Assembly (NCBI GenBank): GCA_950295325.1
Contig: OX485804.1
Coordinates: 11,098,001 to 11,162,000 of the forward strand
DNA from: Polytrichum commune
Taxonomy: Eukaryota > Streptophyta > Polytrichopsida > Polytrichales > Polytrichaceae
Reading direction: 5' to 3'
Length of the DNA stretch: 64,000 nucleotides
How positions within the stretch are numbered: the first letter of the stretch is position 1; each line of letters opens with the position of its first letter. The notes under the pieces are model-generated. The model saw only the letters and a program-made list of their open reading frames with translations, had not been told where the DNA came from and ran no database searches. Positions 33,749 through 45,439 of the stretch are shown one piece after another. The position numbers and the translations under genes were made by a program.

Positions 33749-35780
33749 CTTTGTTTTGACAAACTTCCTCAATTTATTTCAGACTCAACCAATCTTCAAG
33801 CTCTCGATAGGCTGATTAAGTGTAATATGACTATGCACATAGCCAAATACAAACTTGGAATGAAACAAACTTGGGAAAAATCAACGTCAAGAAATGGTTG
33901 ACAAGCCCATTGGCTTGAAGAACACAAAACAAGAGCTCAAATTCTAAGTAGTCCGAAGAGACCTTCCCATAATATTTAAGCCAAGCTTCGATTCCATAGT
34001 GTCTTAGGAAATACAACTCAACTTTTGCACCTATAAGTGGCACCCAAATAAACACAATTTGAGTTTGTGTTGAGTTTTTTTTATGTACATGCTCTCATGC
34101 TAGATTGAACTATATCTACAACAACGAATTCCAATTTCCAATCTCAAACTATTCCAGGAGATTGCTAGTGAATGTAATTACAAACATGAGTTGAACATTA
34201 ACTGTGGTTTGGACAAAAAATATTATTGTTGGGGATTCTTGATTGGAGTAAGTGCGTTTTCCAAGCACAACTTTACTATTCTACACTAGCAGTTAGTAGA
34301 GAATGAGAGACCCAAAACTTGTTGTATAGGCATAAACAAATATCTTTGGAAAACTCATTATGGTATGGACTTCCCCCCGCTTTTGCTTCGAGCTTTTAGT
34401 ATTAACATTGTACATGACATGTAAACTTTCTCCTTGGGGTGTGTAGAAAACACTCTTTCTCGTATTCTCTCCATAGTAATATGTGTCATCTACAACCATG
34501 CCACCTATGGTGTCATACTTGAAGTTGTCTATCATGTTGCTTTGGTTTTTCATTGGAATCTTTGAGTTACAAATTTGTAGGAGCTTTGATTACACCTTGC
34601 AAGTCACTCACATGGTTTTGGTTTGATGAATTCTATGTGAGGGCAATACAAACTTAGGTTAACTTGGATCTTCTGCGTGTAAATCTTGGAGTAACTATTT
34701 CTATGTTTCTTGCTTGGGATGTTGGCTCAATTGTACGTTCCAAGGCACTTATACATTCCAATTTTGGGGTTCTCCAATCTTGACAATTGGAGAATTAAAG
34801 GAGAAACGGGTTTTGCATCCTTTCATCAATTGTAGCTTGCTTGTCAAAGTTTTTGCACCTTCATTTGGACGCTTTGTGAAAGGGGATGTTCAAAACAAAA
34901 TGTTACCAAGAGTCACTTGTGAGAGTCATTGAAGCTGGACACTTTGGATGCTTTGATACGAGTTTCATTATGTGGGATAGAGTTGGAGAATATAGATTGG
35001 AAGATAGTATTTGAGTTATGATGCAACATGAGGAATTGGAGAGTTCTTAGTTTGGAGTAAATACTGTAAGAAGTTCAAACTTCTCCACACTTGTTTTTGG
35101 AAGAACATGATTTGATTCGCAATTTTGTGTGGAGGATTCTGATTTCTCAACCTGTCACATGAAATGAAGGTAGACCCGTCAAAAAGGAGCACTGTAAACA
35201 AAGCATCACTAAAGGAGAAAAAGAACACAGCGCATGACATTTTAAGAAGCTTCTTCTCAATTCCAACTGAATTTGAAAAGGTTTCATTCCTACCACCTAC
35301 TGTCCAAAAGATACCTACAGCACCAATCCGATCGATGTAATACGGTTTGCAAACATGATCATTCAAAATTCATTGCCAAGAGAAAGGCAGAGATTCAGGG
35401 AAGGTGGAAGCCGATATCAAGATATTAAGCCCTTTCCATGTTCAAACTCTCAGATTTTTTGTGCCGTGACACTTTTCTTCTACTTTCCTTTTCTAAGTCA
35501 AATATATTCGTTATACTTAATGCTTACAGAAATTGGGATCGCAAACACGAGCTACTACTGGTAGGCAAGTAAGATAAAGGCGACTCTTTGGGAGAGAAAC
35601 ATTTGAAAAAAATAAGAGGCCAGCTGAATACCAATCCAGACTGGAATATCTAAGGTTTGTAAATAAATATAGAGTGGGGCCCAATTTTTGACGTGAATTG
35701 AATGAGGAAACCCTGTACAGAAGCATTCAGCCGGAACAAAAAGCATGACGTAAGAACCGGAATTTATTTCAATTCTCTCT
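33749..35780. other. Intergenic DNA
   Basis: Six-frame reading gives only short, uncharacteristic ORFs. No repeat family described elsewhere in the window is seen here. Confidence 0.5.
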
Positions 35781-35784
35781 TAGC

Positions 35785-36241
35785 ATGACGCTCGAGTTCA
35801 AAGGTTCTGGAAGCATGATGATTCACCGTGACAAATTAGAGTATACAATCCCTCACATTAAAAGCAGCAAATGCGGGACATATCATCTACTGATGAGGTT
35901 TCCTCGTGTGGAAAGAGATGGAGATTGTCTGCAACGACCAGGGAGAGGAAGATGCAGGGATACCTATCCAACTGGAGGAACCTCGTCTTTTAAGAGCGTG
36001 CGATAACATCAGGAGGCTACTTTCTCCAAAATCCAATGTAAACAAGTACACTGTGTTAGGCAATATGGGAAGTATCATCAGGAGGCTGATTTCTCCAAAA
36101 TCCAATGTAAACAAGTACACTGTGTTAGGCAATATGGAATACTTGATAAACTTGGACAAGACAGGCATCCGACTACAATTTCCGACCCGCAGGATGTACT
36201 ACACAAGCTCGTGTGCATCACGTAAACGACGAAAGAATTAA
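35785..36241 (+). other. Possible exon or pseudogene with a 69-bp direct repeat
   Basis: Two overlapping plus-strand frames look coding-like. The second (35906-36241) carries two 23-residue repeats, RRLLSPKSNVNKYTVLGNM and RRLISPKSNVNKYTVLGNM, from a 69-bp duplication (36007-36075 and 36076-36144, nearly identical). The frame ends in a basic CASRKRRKN tail. I do not recognise the protein. It could equally be the 3' UTR or downstream region of the calmodulin-like gene, which ends at 36504 on the opposite strand. The repeat is certain; coding status is not. Confidence 0.35.
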
Positions 36242-36503
36242 GCTTCTGAATAGACCTCGGTAGAATATATCCCCAAAAAAGATGAATTCTTTGACTGTAT
36301 AATCTCTCTTTATGTACAATAATGTACAAGAGTTCGCAATGCGACCTTTACCCTCGGACCACCCAACAGGTCACATGACCAAAAACAGGAATGCATACAA
36401 AGACCATATATCTCTAGGCCAATATGGACATGATGTTTCTATTTTCTAACTGACGAAATGACCGTTCGACTATCGTCGAACCGCCATGCACATAGAACAT
36501 GTC

Positions 36504-37295
36504 TCAGAAAATAGGAGTAGTATTCATCAACATCTGGAAGTCATTAAAGTTAACTTGACCATCACCATCCTTGTCCGCACGGCTGATGATTTCCTGGCAC
36601 TCCTCCAGGGTGATGTTGTCGCCTAAGCCACTTATCACACGGTACAGCTCGTTTGAGGTGATACTCCCTTTCCTATCGGTGTCGAACATATGGAAGGCAG
36701 CTTCTATCGATTCCTCAGGATTAATGATGTCCTCTCCAGCTGCAGTATTGATAGCGATAAACTCATCAAGGTTGATGTGGCCATCACCGTCGTGATCGTG
36801 CTCCGCCACCATTCTCTCAAGCTCTTCATCGGAAAGAGTGTCGCCAAGCGCACGAAGAATGTTGCCCAGCTCAACTGCGGATATCTTCCCATCGTTGTTC
36901 ACATCGAACACTTTGAAGACCTCCGCCAACTCGGCAACGAAGCCTGTCGGAATGATCTCTTGTTGCCTGTGGATGATAGGCAGGCTCTGAGTCCTTGTCA
37001 CTCCTGATGACGTGAACGACGATGTCACTTCCGACTTGAAAGAGGAAACGTTTACATTGACCTCCATGGATGTGATCGAATGCTTTGAAGTCTGCTTTGA
37101 CAAAGAGCTCGACTTCCCTCGCGTTATCCTCCTCAAGAATGACGGTCTCCCGCCATCTTGTCTCCTTCCAGAGTATGACCGGGACGATGATGAACTCGAT
37201 GACCCCGTGGCAGATGAGTCCGTGGAAGATAGTGAAGAAGACTGGAGTGAGGTGGATTCGTGCCTTTTGCTCCTGAAGAACTTAGTGAGGTTCAT
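36504..37295 (-). CDS. Calmodulin-like EF-hand protein (263 aa)
   Basis: A calcium sensor of the plant CML family with four EF-hands. Loops are DVNNDGKISAVE (131-142), DHDGDGHINLDE (167-178), DTDRKGSITSNE (205-216) and DKDGDGQVNFND (241-252). Loops 1, 2 and 4 keep the acidic residues at positions 1, 3, 5 and 12; loop 3 has Lys at position 5 and may bind calcium weakly. The first 115 residues are a basic, Ser-rich, low-complexity extension (for example SSSSSSS at 32-38) without membrane or transit-peptide features I can be sure of; the N-terminal MNLTKFF lacks a myristoylation Gly. Single exon, like many CML genes. The start is the first ATG in a clean frame and gives the expected N-terminal variable region. 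No kinase domain, so it is not a CDPK. The calcium-relay role is inferred from family. Confidence 0.93.
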   Translation of the reverse strand: MNLTKFFRSKRHESTSLQSSSLSSTDSSATGSSSSSSSRSYSGRRQDGGRPSFLRRITRGKSSSLSKQTSKHSITSMEVNVNVSSFKSEVTSSFTSSGVTRTQSLPIIHRQQEIIPTGFVAELAEVFKVFDVNNDGKISAVELGNILRALGDTLSDEELERMVAEHDHDGDGHINLDEFIAINTAAGEDIINPEESIEAAFHMFDTDRKGSITSNELYRVISGLGDNITLEECQEIISRADKDGDGQVNFNDFQMLMNTTPIF

Positions 37296-38400
37296 CGTGG
37301 AAACAATGAAACCTCAACTTAAGTTGATCTAGATAAATAAAAGCCACCAACTCCTTGAGTTTACAGTCTACGGGATACTCTTGTGCGAGAAGAGACTCCA
37401 CAAGCTTCCTAACACATGCATCGGCCTAATTCCCTGCAGGCTGTATCCGAAGAGATTGTCCAGCGTTCCTTTAACAGACATGAATCCTTCTTTCTTCGTC
37501 CACAACAGATGGACTAGCTCCGACAAACAAACACTGTTAACTGAACAAGAACCGAGTCAAAACCAAAACTAACTAGCTAGGCAGCACAATAAAAATGGCT
37601 GCGCACTTCCACCTTCTCAAAGTATAAGCACCACAAGAACAGATACGACTGTCCCACGCACCAACGCTATAACTGGTTCCAGAGAAACAGCACCATGACA
37701 GCCAATGATAGAAATTCTCCACTCTCTCTGTCTCTCTCAGACCACCAGAAACAACTACAACTCCAGCAATAAGCTTAGCACCTCAACACACCTGAAAAGG
37801 CAGGCTTAAGAAGGACTCGCAAGTTGCCAGGCTATCAATTTCCGCCATTTTCTTGGCACACTGGAAAAAAATTAGGCCGCCGACCGCTTGAATGTATGCG
37901 GCGGTTGGACATTCACTAAGGCCTTCAGAAGAGTACTAATTGTTTGGCGCTCATCTTTCCTTCCTCCCTGACTAACTACGTTATTATTAGGCAATCGGAA
38001 ACCCTCCTGATATTCCACACACTTTCCTCTCACCTGTCGCCGGCTCGACCCCACGTTGCACATCAGAAACAGCAAGCAATTGTGTGCGGCCTCCGAGCAT
38101 TGCTCCGCTGCGTCGGCCTCGTCCTCAAGCCTCTTGCCCTGCCCTGCTTCCCTTCCTTGGCTCGAGCGAGCTAGCTTCATCGAAGGTGCGAGGAAGGCGA
38201 TCGAAGCGAAGCTGCTGCGAAGTTTCCCGAATCCTACCCCACCCGTTCCTATCCGCGCGGGCGACCCGGCCGGTCCCACCCGCCGCCCCGCTCTCAACGG
38301 CTCCTGTGCCCGATTGGAGTGCTGGGTTCGAATCTGTACGGCGTCACACTCCGGCTCAATAGTAGCGTGCCCACTCCACTGCCTATTTCTGTGTATGTGA
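37296..38400 (-). promoter_or_regulatory. Upstream region of the calmodulin-like gene, with GC-rich block
   Basis: 37296-37870 is ordinary 5' flank or 5' UTR. 38030-38350 is a CpG- and GC-rich block (CTCGAGCGAGCTAGCTTC, GCGCGGGCGACCCGGCCGG), in sharp contrast to the AT-rich surroundings. It may be the promoter or a 5' non-coding exon of this gene. ORFs through it on both strands show no known domain, and none looks like an exon of a recognised protein. Confidence 0.4.
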
Positions 38401-38795
38401 TTTGCGTTCGCTACGCTAGTGTCGCCTAGTATTTTATGTCACAATGGTACCTTTTCTAATGACACTTCTCATAAATAAGTTCAGAAATATTGTCACCTTA
38501 ACCTATTTTTAGTTCCTCCACTTTTGGTATATTATACATCCTTCTTCTTTTTTAATGAAATTATGTCATGGATGGTTAAATTTCGGATGATCGGTTGGAC
38601 TTGGAATCACTTGGATCTTGATCTCCTTCGAAATTTTTCCCATTACCCAAGTTCGCTATCTATCTATGTGGATGTGCTCACTATATATGGTCATTAGGTT
38701 AGTGTAAATAGGATGGTCAATATATGGGGGTTGGGAATTAGTGTGCATAGGAAGGCTATTCCAGTTTTGGTTCTTCTTTTTTACTAAATTGTTTT
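38401..38795. other. Intergenic DNA
   Basis: AT-rich, no recognised features. Confidence 0.5.
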
Positions 38796-39062
38796 CACTA
38801 CAAGAAAATATACATATAATTGGGGCACACCAGATAATAACTTATTTTCTTTTTTGGGGGGAACACATGAGACGCTTGACCACCCCGCTAGTTTTCCGTC
38901 AAGTAAAGAGATGATTTTATAACCAGGAACCGAACCGCCAACCACTCCGTTCAGTTTGGGTACCTTTCCATTATCATCCGGTAGTTTAAGGTCATCTCGG
39001 ACCACACGCCATATCTTATCAAGAGCAGTAGTTGGATGGGCTTGGGTACATGACCGGACCAT
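38784..39062 (-). pseudogene. Unassigned protein fragment next to a CACTA end
   Basis: A 92-codon frame reading ALDKIWRVVRDDLKLPDDNG, then KLNGVVGGSVPGYKIISLLD and GKLAGWSSVSCVPPKK before running out through the transposon terminus. Composition and pattern look like real protein rather than chance. I do not recognise the family. It may be part of a transposon-encoded protein or a captured host exon. Confidence 0.45.
38796..38810 (+). mobile_element. CACTA (En/Spm-type) transposon terminus 1
   Basis: CACTACAAGAAAATA is the canonical plant CACTA inverted-repeat end, so the element body should extend to the right. No matching TTTTCTTGTAGTG end was found, so the element is truncated. Confidence 0.7.
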
Positions 39063-39099
39063 GACTCAAGAAGAGAAAATAAGAACAAGTAACCACATA

Positions 39100-40056
39100 A
39101 CCAAGGGAAGTGTGTGGTGCTAGATTAAAAAAAAATATTAAAAATATTAAAAAAAATCCCCAACTAATGTCGGGTTGGTTAAAAAACTATGATGGGAAGG
39201 CCACATTCATGGGGCTTAGGAAATAGTGTGGAGGTAGGTGGTCTTGTCTCGTGACGTGTCTTCTTTGAGCCACACACCACGTGGAAGGTGTATGTTGTTC
39301 GTGACTCCACGCAAGGTGTGGTGTGTGGTCCTTATGTGGTCATTCTTGTCATATGGCCACCTATATTTGGGTGTTATGATGAGATTGAACTAGGTGTTTA
39401 GAATATAAAACACCAATCTATAGTTTATTAAGTGACATAGTTGGGAGGGCATGTGGAATCGATTGTGAGAAGGATAATAATCATCTTCACTTTGACCTCC
39501 TAGATGATTTTTGCATCTCAACTTTATCTTTGATCCTTGAAATGACAATCTCCATGATTCACAATTACTACCCAAGTGTTGCACACCAAACCAATCCAAT
39601 GGTCAAAACTATCCACAATAGGGCCACCACGCTATAATGGTCATTCCCAACTTCAAGTATCATTACGACCATTGGATTGGATCGTGAATTGTTTCATATG
39701 GTCAGCTTATGTAAACCACGAAGATTGTCAATTAAACTTTCAAATTTTGGGAATGTATGTAAAAGTGCTAAGAGCTCAAAGACATCTAATTTATCCCTCT
39801 TTAAATGATCAAATAGGCCCTCCTAATCGTGCTCATTGTTAAGACTATAATTATTATTTATTGTGTGCACATGGTCCAATCTCATCAACCGCATACATCA
39901 TTCTTGTGTCCATTCTTGCTTTTATGTGTTCATATACCTTGTGTATGCGTGTGAAATTGAGGAGCATTGTGACCCTAAGTTGGAAATTAGAGTAGGTTAT
40001 GAGAGAATCTTGATGAGCAAGAGTTTTTACATAGAATTTAGAGATCTCAAGTCTAT
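39100..40056. other. Intergenic DNA
   Basis: Contains an A/T block (39127-39157). No gene or family recognised. Confidence 0.45.
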
Positions 40057-40285
40057 GAGCTACACCGTTTATGGTGTCACTTACTATTCGGAGTTACAGA
40101 ATATTATAACTTTTAGCAGTTACTATGATTTTTATTATCAAGTGTGAAGATGTCAATGTTCTATAATGTCCAAACAACCAAATTGACACTTTTTTTTAGT
40201 AAAAACTAATATTTATAGTAGATAGTTACAACATCGCATAATTCCAAATAATAAGTGACACTAAGTACCATAAATGGTGTAGCTC
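40057..40285. mobile_element. MITE family L, 229 bp
   Basis: Inverted ends GAGCTACACCGTTTATGGT / ACCATAAATGGTGTAGCTC, with the similarity continuing inward (GTGTCACTTA / TAAGTGACAC). TA dinucleotides lie within the palindrome at both ends and may be the target site. Relatives at 32455-32690 and 57400-57620. Confidence 0.75.
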
Positions 40286-40921
40286 AGTTTGAGTTACAAT
40301 ATATCTTACATTTGTGAAAATCTCATGCATCCATTGTTGGCCTAATCTTTGTCAAATATAATAAGTATCCATATAGTCCCACCTATTCAACACGACACTC
40401 GATAATATGACAACCCCGAATATACAAACACAAATCTTGGAAAACAAACTTTAAAGTTAAATTCCACCTCTACATTACCCTCACACAATTTCTCAACCTC
40501 TGACCGTAATGATTGTAATTTCAAGGTAACATGTTTCCCATCTAGTCACCGAAACTTTCCTAAACTCAAGAGCCATGGAACCTCGAGCAAACGTGTCACT
40601 GTTGTATTTTAAGATCAAAATCTTTAAAAAATATTAAAAGAAGAAGAAGAAGAAGAAGAAGAAGTATACATCTCATTAATCACCACAAGCTTTTGATATT
40701 GCCACAGAGACCTAACTATTTCATCTTTCACTAGAGTGTAGTTTCCACATGGGTTACAAGTGGGTTTTAGCAAATGTAAACATGACACGTGGCAGTATTT
40801 GAGCCTAAATTATTATTGTTGGTCGGAATAGAGAGGCCTCTAGGATAATGAGTTTACACTTAACATACTTTGATAAATTAGAATAAAAGCATGAATTGGA
40901 ACATGTACTAAACTCTTAACA
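40286..40921. other. Intergenic DNA
   Basis: (AAG)n microsatellite at 40638-40664. No gene. Confidence 0.5.
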
Positions 40922-40931
40922 TCACAACATG

Positions 40932-40935
<4 letters not shown>

Positions 40936-40963
<28 letters not shown>

Positions 40964-41041
40964 CTCCGGTCCTTTTGCAGGCCAGCGTGAATAAAGTGTT
41001 TGTTCATAATGTTAATGGCCTAGTGCCCATTGGACAAAAGG
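40936..41041 (-). mobile_element. SINE, strongly 5'-truncated (106 bp)
   Basis: Minus-strand copy of the SINE 3' end (GGCCAGCGTGAATAAAGTGT on plus) finishing in a (TATC)n tail, seen as GATA repeats on plus. A 14-bp duplication with one mismatch, TCACAA(C/T)ATGGATA, flanks it at 40922-40935 and 41042-41055. Confidence 0.88.
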
Positions 41042-41055
41042 TCACAATATGGATA

Positions 41056-41564
41056 CCTACTATCAATCACATCCTATGGTAGAATTTGCAATCGATTTTG
41101 GGTTTTGATCATTTACCTAGGATTTATGTATATTCTAATTTGTGCATGGATTTTGGAATGAATTTCAATTGCCAATATAAAGCCAATGGAGGGGGGGGGA
41201 TCCAAGGTATTGTAATTGAGGCCATAGAGTTTTCATTTTCATTGTTTTCACAACTGTGTGTAAGGCATCATAAGCAACTGTGGCATGTCACTCGTGGTCC
41301 CGAATTCTCAACACAATCACAAGGATCTAGGGAAGGTCATAGTATGTGTTTCAAGAAGCACTCTATTCCATACAATTCGTGGGGCACAACCTAGATAGGT
41401 AGCATAAACGGATGCCTTGATATGCCCATGTGATTTTGCATTACTATAATTTGGAAGTTCCGTAAGATGTTGAGACGTGATGCTAATACTTTGAGTTGTA
41501 TGATTGTTGAAACCGCTTTGAAAAGTTACTCACATTATTAATATTCACATAGATCATATCACCC
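41056..41564. other. Intergenic DNA
   Basis: Short ORFs only; G9 run at 41191-41199. Confidence 0.5.
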
Positions 41565-41567
41565 TAA

Positions 41568-42065
41568 GGGCCACTTCACACAGGAGCCTAGAGCCGTGAC
41601 CATGAAATCGTGAGAGCCCAAAAGAAAGTGTCCAAAGGCCGTCCCAAGACACCTCCAAAATCATGTAGTGTGGTCACGGACTCTCAAGTGTAGTGTGAAG
41701 TCATATGTGACCATGCCCTCAACCAAATGCTAGTTCAATGCATTCTTATTCATGCGGGTCCTCACACATGATAAATCGAATAAATCAACGGGTGGGAGTG
41801 TTCAAAATGCCACGGTCTCCCGGTTTTATGTTAGGCATGCATGCAAGAGATAGTTTTTGAAAATAGTCCAAGTGACCAAGAAACATGATCCATTCGATGC
41901 CATGTAGGAATCCATGTAGACTTTACATCCATCTTGCATTCACATACTCTGTTGGTCCCTCAAGCGTAGCATGGAGTGAACTTGGACCGCCTCCGCCTTT
42001 TCCACCAATGAGAGTGCTCGAAGTGTAATGGTCACGGGCTCTTAGTCTCGTGTGTGAAGTGGCCC
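41568..42065. mobile_element. MITE family A, complete 498-bp reference copy
   Basis: TAA duplications at 41565-41567 and 42066-42068, ends GGGCCACTTCACACAGGAG and CTCGTGTGTGAAGTGGCCC. Internal order: GAGCCCAAAAGAAAGTGTCC, TAGTGTGGTCACGGA, and a single 169-bp unit at 41890-42058. It shows what the element looked like before array expansion at 7257-8780. Confidence 0.92.
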
Positions 42066-42068
42066 TAA

Positions 42069-42962
42069 GTACCCAAACTCACCAAAGTCCGATGAATGGT
42101 TGCAACTACCTTAGGGAGAAAGCCTAAGTACCCAACTTGCTATTTAGTCTTTTTCTTGGACTTACCCTATTGTACGATTCTATTAATGTATTCATGATAA
42201 ACGAATGGCCAAATTGGTTCACTGCACTTGGCATGTGCTAACATGAGGTATAAGATATTTCAAAGCCTATCTTTAAATGTCAAGAGAGCCAAGAAGAATG
42301 AAATTTTGTTGCTGATAAGTCCATCTTTGATGTGTCCAAACTTCCAAAGATGCTGTAAGAATGCAATCACGTGTGCATAAAATGAGAAATCTCAAATAAA
42401 GAAAAACCTTGTCAGTTAATGTTCAATGTCAATGAGTATTTGTTGCACTTTTCTTGTGGTTTGAATAGATTGTCTTACATCGAACTAAGGTAGAAATACC
42501 ATAACCGGTGAAAATAAGGTGATTCACATTGAAAAACCGGTCTGACCATCATGAGATAATTTTCCAAGATAGACAAGAAGGATTCATGAAGAATGCAAGT
42601 TGTTTCATATTTTTCTGCCTTATACAAATAATGCTACAATCTTTCAAAGTGGAAAGTTTGTCCAACCCCCTACTCGTTCGCTAGATTCTCCCTACACCGA
42701 ACACGGTGCTCCACATTTCCATACAGAACATCGCCTAAATCGGTTACCTCATGAGTACATTAACTCTTGACTCCCATTGGCTACACTACGTGCACGCGCA
42801 TTGAAGTTGTTGCCTGGCCATGATTGGTTTTAGAAATGGCACTTCAGCATTATGACAGTGGTCTAGTGCACGGCTAGAGGGTGGTTAACGGGTTATGGTA
42901 TTTCTATCTTAGATATAGACAATGCACGATGAAGTGCATATAGAAGGAGCCCTTGAAACGAA
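42069..42962. other. Intergenic DNA
   Basis: No recognised gene or repeat. Confidence 0.5.
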
Positions 42963-43542
42963 GGACTGCTTCACACTATGGCTGAAGGTCGAGAGGCCGT
43001 CGATTTCCACCAATCGAATTGTAAGAAACCAAGAATTTGGCCTCTTGACCCTTCACACTAAAGGCCAAAGTCCACAAACCATCTCTCTCTAAAATGCCTA
43101 CATGGTAGTATTTTTTGACCAAAGCAAGGACTCTTGAATGAAGTTTGGGTTGGACGTGACTGGAAACCCAAACTATAATTGAGAGGCCGTCGATTTTCTT
43201 GCATAAAAAAAGAAAAATTTGACGAGATCTTGGCTGTTAGATTGGATGGGGTTGTTTTGGACATGGAATATAAAGTGGGATGCTCCTTCTCCCTTTGGAC
43301 TTTGGACTTGGCCTTTGGAGGCTTCACACTATGGCCGTCCAAGTCGAGAGGTTGTTAGAGTTCATGACCAAATGTTTGGGCTTTGGCCTTGGCCTTTGAA
43401 GGCTTCACACTATGCCCAGCCGAAGGCTCCAATTCCAAAAATTTATTGGCTATTTTCAGGCCATTTCTTTGGACTATCAACAAAATTTGCCCATTTAATC
43501 CCATGGCCTCTCGACTTGGACGGCCATAGTGTGAAGCGGCCC
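42963..43542. mobile_element. MITE family B, ~580 bp
   Basis: Left end GGACTGCTTCACACTATGGC, right end GGCCATAGTGTGAAGCGGCCC followed by TAA (43543-43545). Several internal inverted TCACACTATG/CATAGTGTGA pairs give extra hairpins. The left target site is decayed. Same GGGCC-type terminus and target site as families A, C and D. Confidence 0.8.
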
Positions 43543-43545
43543 TAA

Positions 43546-45121
43546 GGTATCTACTTATTTATGAGCTCTAAACGACCCTCACCCTAATATCATATTTAGA
43601 AGGCTTGACACCTCACAAGCCAAGTATGAAAACGAAATGAACATCATCATCATCAACAACAACAACAACAATATCATCGTCTTTGTTGGTCATGTTGTGA
43701 TATCAATGGTTCATGTGTATTGTTGATTGGACATGTTCACAACTTTGTTGTAGGTGACTAGATGAGAAATGTGTTTTGAATCAAGTATTGTATATATCGT
43801 GAATTGCAAAAATATTGAATGCTCGCGCTAATTGGCATTTCGTGTGACTTTTGTACCCTAATTTGCCCCATATAGGGTTTAATATGGCTCTCCTTACCCT
43901 CGTTTAGGGCACCTCTCCACTCCCTTGTCGTTGTTGTTATGCCATTGTCATTTCCAATCACGTTTTTTCATGCATTCCTTCGTTGGTCAATATTATTTTT
44001 TCTATATGTTTTTATTGGTTGCTTCTACATTTGTGCTCCTTCACAAAATCACCTAGTACTCTAGGTCAAGTGATTTTATTTCTTGTTGCCTCTTTAATAA
44101 TGTGTTTTGTAGTTTTAAATTGATTTCTTGGTATTGTTGGTCCCCAAAATAGCAAATTTTGTTTATATTTTGTTTATGAATGTTGATTTTTTTTTGGGCT
44201 AATTGTGGTATGTCATTGCTGCAAATGTTTAAATCTACACACTCCAACATTCGAGGAGATTTAGAGGATTGATGGAAATACATATTTTTCCAAGAATATA
44301 AATCTATAACATTCTCCACACACCGTGCAATGTGTACTAGGGTTGGTGTTTTCCTATAACTACAATGGATTATGTGTTTGAAAAAATGTATGTTTTTTAT
44401 GGAGCAAGAACACATTATAAAGTCATTGTGCTAACATCACATGTTGGACTAATGATGATTGCATATGCTTTAGACTTGCATACTCTCAAGAACCATGACT
44501 TTTAAAACCATGGAATACGGCATATTTGGCATGTTGTGAAGATGCACATGGGTCTTGAGGTCTTGCATGTAGTTCAAAGAGTAGACATGTGAAATGTAGA
44601 TATTAAATGTCAACATGATGGGTTGAAAGACCAAATTGCACCCCTTGATTCATGTAAGACCACTTTACATCCATGCCCCAATTGGATGAAATCTCTCCAT
44701 CATTTGGTTCTCCAATTCCATGTGGGTCGGGCCCTTGATTTCACATCACCTCATACTTGGGTAAACCTATGCATCGAAAATATTATCGGAGACTTTTAAA
44801 ATCAATCATATGCATGTTTGTGGATGTATATATGTCTTGCGGGGGGGGGGGGTGTGGAGGCACTATTATGGGTTTCATGGATGTTTTAATAGCCACCTTC
44901 AAGATTCAGTAGCCATCTTAATGACCACCTTCATTGCTTCATTGCTTCATCTCAAAAGGCCAACTTTATGTCTTGATGATTGTGCATCATGTCTAGTCCA
45001 TATTTTTTTAGTTCCCATAAGACATGCATGTTTTAGACACATAATTCCCAGCATGTCTCAAGGAGAACCATACACATTCACTTAGTAATCTTTATATTTT
45101 AAAACATTTATTGGGGGATTT

Positions 45122-45156
<35 letters not shown>

Positions 45157-45426
45157 AATATACATATTTATTTTCAAATGCTTACTGTCCCATTTAAGTG
45201 AAATTGAGTTGTATGGATATGAGCTATTTTACAATAAAATCCACATTTTTCTGTTGGCCATGCATGTGTCATGACGAGGTAGATTATAACATTTTGTTTT
45301 AAGAGGTGGTATGAAACATGCAACATTGGCAACTTTTTGGGGAAGTGGAAAAGGTGATGACTTCCCTATCAAATCAATGAGTTATGTAAGATGCTATGTA
45401 ATCTCTTCATTGTCTCAACACAAATG
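43546..45426. other. Intergenic DNA with microsatellites
   Basis: (ATC/AAC)n at 43645-43671, a G12 run at 44841-44852 and (GT)15 at 45125-45154. The ORF at 44053-44415 has no recognisable domain. No gene called. Confidence 0.5.
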
Positions 45427-45439
45427 CACTACAAGAAAC
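45427..45439 (+). mobile_element. CACTA transposon terminus 2
   Basis: CACTACAAGAAAC with a nearby inverted AAGCATCG...CGATGCTT pair (45442-45449 and 45478-45485), as in CACTA subterminal regions. The far end is not found in this window. Confidence 0.6.

Noticed and set aside
38320-38332. GGTTCGAATC, a perfect tRNA B-box, near 38322
   Set aside because: No A box or cloverleaf can be drawn around it; it lies in a GC-rich promoter-like block.
42483-42560. Possible inverted repeat around ACCGGT motifs near 42500
   Set aside because: Only short CGG/CCG matches; no stem longer than about six bases could be supported.
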